A DNA stretch of 64,000 nucleotides. Source: Cafeteria roenbergensis (Eukaryota > Sar > Bigyra > Bicosoecida > Cafeteriaceae). A program made the position numbers and the translations under genes. The DNA is taken from NCBI GenBank assembly GCA_008330645.1, contig VLTN01000013.1, forward strand, positions 554,320 through 618,319, read 5' to 3'. Shown piece after piece: positions 61,601 through 64,000 of the stretch. Position 1 is the first letter of the stretch. Each line of letters begins with the position of its first letter. The notes beneath the pieces were generated by a model. It was given only the letters and a program-made list of their open reading frames with translations. It was not told where the DNA came from and searched no databases.

Positions 61601-64000
61601 GCCCTCGCCCCTCCACGACGTCCACGGCCACGCTGTCGCGACGCCCTCGCCCTCCACGTCCACGGCCACGCTGTCGGACGACGCCCTCGCCCTCCACGAC
61701 GTCCACGGCCACGCTGTCGGCGTCCACGCCACGCTGTCGGCGACGCCCTCCTCACGACGTCCACGGCCACGCTGTCGGCGACGCCCTCGCCCTCCACGAC
61801 GTCCACGGCCACGCTGTCGGCGACGCCTCACCCTCCACGACGTCCACGGCCACGCTGTCGGCGACGCCCTCGCCCTCCACGACGTCCACGGCGCACGCTG
61901 TCGGCGACGCCCTCGCCCTCCACGACGTCCACGGCCACGCTGTCGGCGACGCCCTCGCCCTCCACGACGTCCACGGCCACGCTGTCGGCGACGCCCTCGC
62001 CCTCCACGACGTCCACGGCCACGCTGTCGGCGACGCCCTCGCCCTCCACGACGTCCACGGCCACGCTGTCGGCGACGCCCTCACCCTCCACGACGTCCAC
62101 GGCCACGCTGTCGGCGACGCCCTCGCCCTCCACGACGTCCACGGCCACGCTGTCGGCGACGCCCTCGCCCTCCCCGTCCACGCCACGCTGTCCACGACGT
62201 CCACGGCCACGCTGTCGGCGACGCCCTCGCCCTCCACGACGTCCACGGCCACGCTGTCGGCGACGCCCTCGCCCTCCACGACGTCCACGGCCACGCTGTC
62301 GGCGACGCCCACGACGTCCACGACGTCCACGGCCACGCTGTCGGCGACGCCCCTCCACGACGTCCACTCCACGACGTCGGCACGCCTCCACGACGTCCAC
62401 GGCCACGCTGTCGGCGACGCCCTCTGCCTCCACGACGTCCACGGCCACGCTGTCGGCGACGCCCTCGCCCTCCACGACGTCCACGGCCACGCTGTCGGCG
62501 ACGCCCTCCACGACGACGTCCACGGCCACGCTGTCGGCGACGCCCTCGCCCTCCACGACGTCCACGGCCACGCTGTCGGCGACCCACTCGCCCTCCACGA
62601 CGTCCACGGCCACGCTGTCGGCGACGCCCTCGCCCTCCACGACGTCCACGGCCACGCTGTCGGCGACGCCCTCGCCCTCCACGACGTCCACGGCCACGCT
62701 GTCGGCGACGCCCTCGCCCTCCACGACGTCCACGGCCACGCTGTCGGCGACGCCCTCGCCCTCCACGACGTCCACGGCCACGCTGTCGGCGACGCCCTCG
62801 CCCTCCACGACGTCCACGGCCACGCTGTCGGCGACGCCCACTGCATCCACGACGTCCACGGCCACGCTGTCGCGACGACGCCCACGACCCTCCACGACGT
62901 CCACGACGCCACGCTGTCGGCGACGCCCTCGCCTCCACGACGTCCACGGCCACGCTGTCGGCGACGCCCTCGCCCTCCACGACGTCCACGGCCACGCTGT
63001 CGGCGACGCCCTCGCCCTCCACGACGTCCACGGCCACGCTGTCGGCGACGCTCCACGACGTCCACGGCCACGCTGTCGGCGACGCCCTCGCCCTCCACGA
63101 CGTCCACGGCCACGCTGTCGGCGACGCCCTCGCACCTCCACGACGTCCACGGCCACGCTGTCGGCGACGCACGACTCGCCACGCTGTCCACGACGGCCAC
63201 GGCCACGCTGTCGGCGACGCCCACTGCCTCCACGACGTCCACGGCCACGCTGTCGGCGACGCCCTCGCCCTCCACGACGTCCACGGCCACGCTGTCGGCG
63301 ACGCCCTCGCCCTCCACGACGTCCACGGCCACGCTGTCGGCGACGCCCTCGCCCTCCACGACGTCCACGGCCACGCTGTCGGCGACGCCCACTGCCTCCA
63401 CGACGTCCACGGCCACGCTGTCGGCGACGCCCTCGCCCTCCACGACGTCCACGGCCACGCTGTCGGCGACGCCCTCGCCCTCCACGACGTCCACGGCCAC
63501 GCTGTCGGCGACGCCCTCGCCCTCCACGACGTCCACGGCCACGCTGTCGGCGACGCCCACTGCCTCCACGACGTCGTCCACGGCCACGCTGTCGGCGACG
63601 CCCTCGCCCTCCACGACGTCCACGGCCACGCTGGCGGCGACGCCCGCGCCCTCCACGGCGTCCACGGCCACGCTGTCGGCGACGCCCTCGCCCTCCACGA
63701 CGTCCACGGCCACGCTGTCGGCGACGCCCTCGCCCTCCACGACGTCCACGGCCACGCTGTCGGCGACGCCCTCGCCCTCCACGACGTCCACGGCCACGCT
63801 GTCGGCGACGCCCTCGCCCTCCACGACGTCCACGGCCACGCTGTCGGCGACGCCTTCGCCCTCCACGACGTCCACGGCCACGCTGTCGGCGACGCCCTCG
63901 CCCTCCACGACGTCCACGGCCACGCTGTCGGCGACGCCCTCGCCCTCCACGACGTCCACGGCCACGCTGTCGGCGACGCCCTCGCCCTCCACGACGTCCA
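58616..64000. repeat. 42-bp minisatellite, about 128 tandem copies, continues beyond window
   Basis: The plus-strand consensus unit begins gccctcgccctccacgacgt and continues ccacggccacgctgtcggcg plus ac (42 bp). Most copies are identical. The main variant replaces the ccctcgccctcc part with ccactgcatcc or ccactgcctcc. Damaged copies with insertions or deletions not divisible by three cluster at about 59395, 59750-59900, 60440-60470, 60715-60770, 61260-61760, 62165-62200, 62345-62390, 62865-62935 and 63045-63200. The unit has no stop codon in any of the six frames. If coding, the plus strand could read PSPSTTSTATLSAT, a mucin-like stalk, and the minus strand VEGEGVADSVAVDV; the frame changes make coding across the whole array doubtful. 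Confidence 0.95.

Noticed and set aside
58116-61727. Minus-strand open frame of about 1,200 codons through the satellite
   Set aside because: The same DNA is open in every frame because the unit has no stops. The frame changes at damaged copies, so length alone is not evidence of a gene.
58616-64000. CRISPR array
   Set aside because: Units abut directly without unique spacers, the unit is 42 bp with internal variants, and the DNA is eukaryotic.

Overview
The window is nuclear DNA of a very GC-rich, gene-dense unicellular eukaryote. Many genes carry GT-AG introns of roughly 100-320 bp that can be placed from reading phase, start almost always GTGAG, and often have a C-homopolymer run near the 3' end. 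Gene content (mitotic cyclin B, mitochondrial NFU1 pair, Oxa1, four-domain voltage-gated channel, RCC1, MORN, BTB/BACK) excludes a prokaryote or virus. Secreted alpha-amylase, S28 peptidase and lipocalin, the large channel and the lack of any obvious plastid gene suggest a phagotrophic flagellate. A GC-rich heterotrophic stramenopile of the Cafeteria type would fit, but that is inference; no marker gene is present.

Layout. 1-3055 (-): TPR protein running off the left edge. 3689-9212 (-): secreted type I membrane protein with seven Cys-containing repeats, a Ser/Thr/Pro stalk and a poly-Gly juxtamembrane run. 9558-15863 (-): Oxa1/YidC-type insertase with a huge C-terminal extension. 16248-23276 (+): four-domain voltage-gated cation channel. 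23516-27313 (-): RCC1-repeat/coiled-coil protein. 27628-31728 (-): putatively myristoylated protein with a degenerate Hsp70-like region. 32071-33660 (-): alpha-amylase. 33883-34314 (+): small Cys-tipped coiled-coil protein. 35517-about 39231 (-): MORN-repeat membrane protein. 39685-40713 (-): lipocalin. 41034-42263 (-): small coiled-coil protein. 42546-43976 (+): S28 serine peptidase. 44099-45360 (-) and 45521-46668 (+): two NFU1-type Fe-S scaffold genes, head to head. 46953-50426 (-): BTB/BACK plus glycine-rich domain protein. 50542-53680 (+): secreted FnIII / kinase-like / FnIII protein. 55674-57240 (-): cyclin B in four exons. From about 58616 to the right edge: a 42-bp minisatellite of about 128 copies.

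Gene ends are packed: convergent pairs lie about 120-285 bp apart and divergent pairs 115-385 bp apart, so several upstream regions must be shared promoters. The only long gene-poor stretches are 34.3-35.5 kb, 53.7-55.7 kb (visibly less GC-rich) and 57.2-58.6 kb leading into the satellite. Splice sites were chosen by hand, requiring GT-AG, reading phase and family continuity across the junction; they are predictions. The most unusual items are the channel without an acidic selectivity ring, the secreted FnIII-flanked kinase-like protein, the Oxa1 giant extension, the NFU1 head-to-head duplication and the satellite that is open in all six frames.
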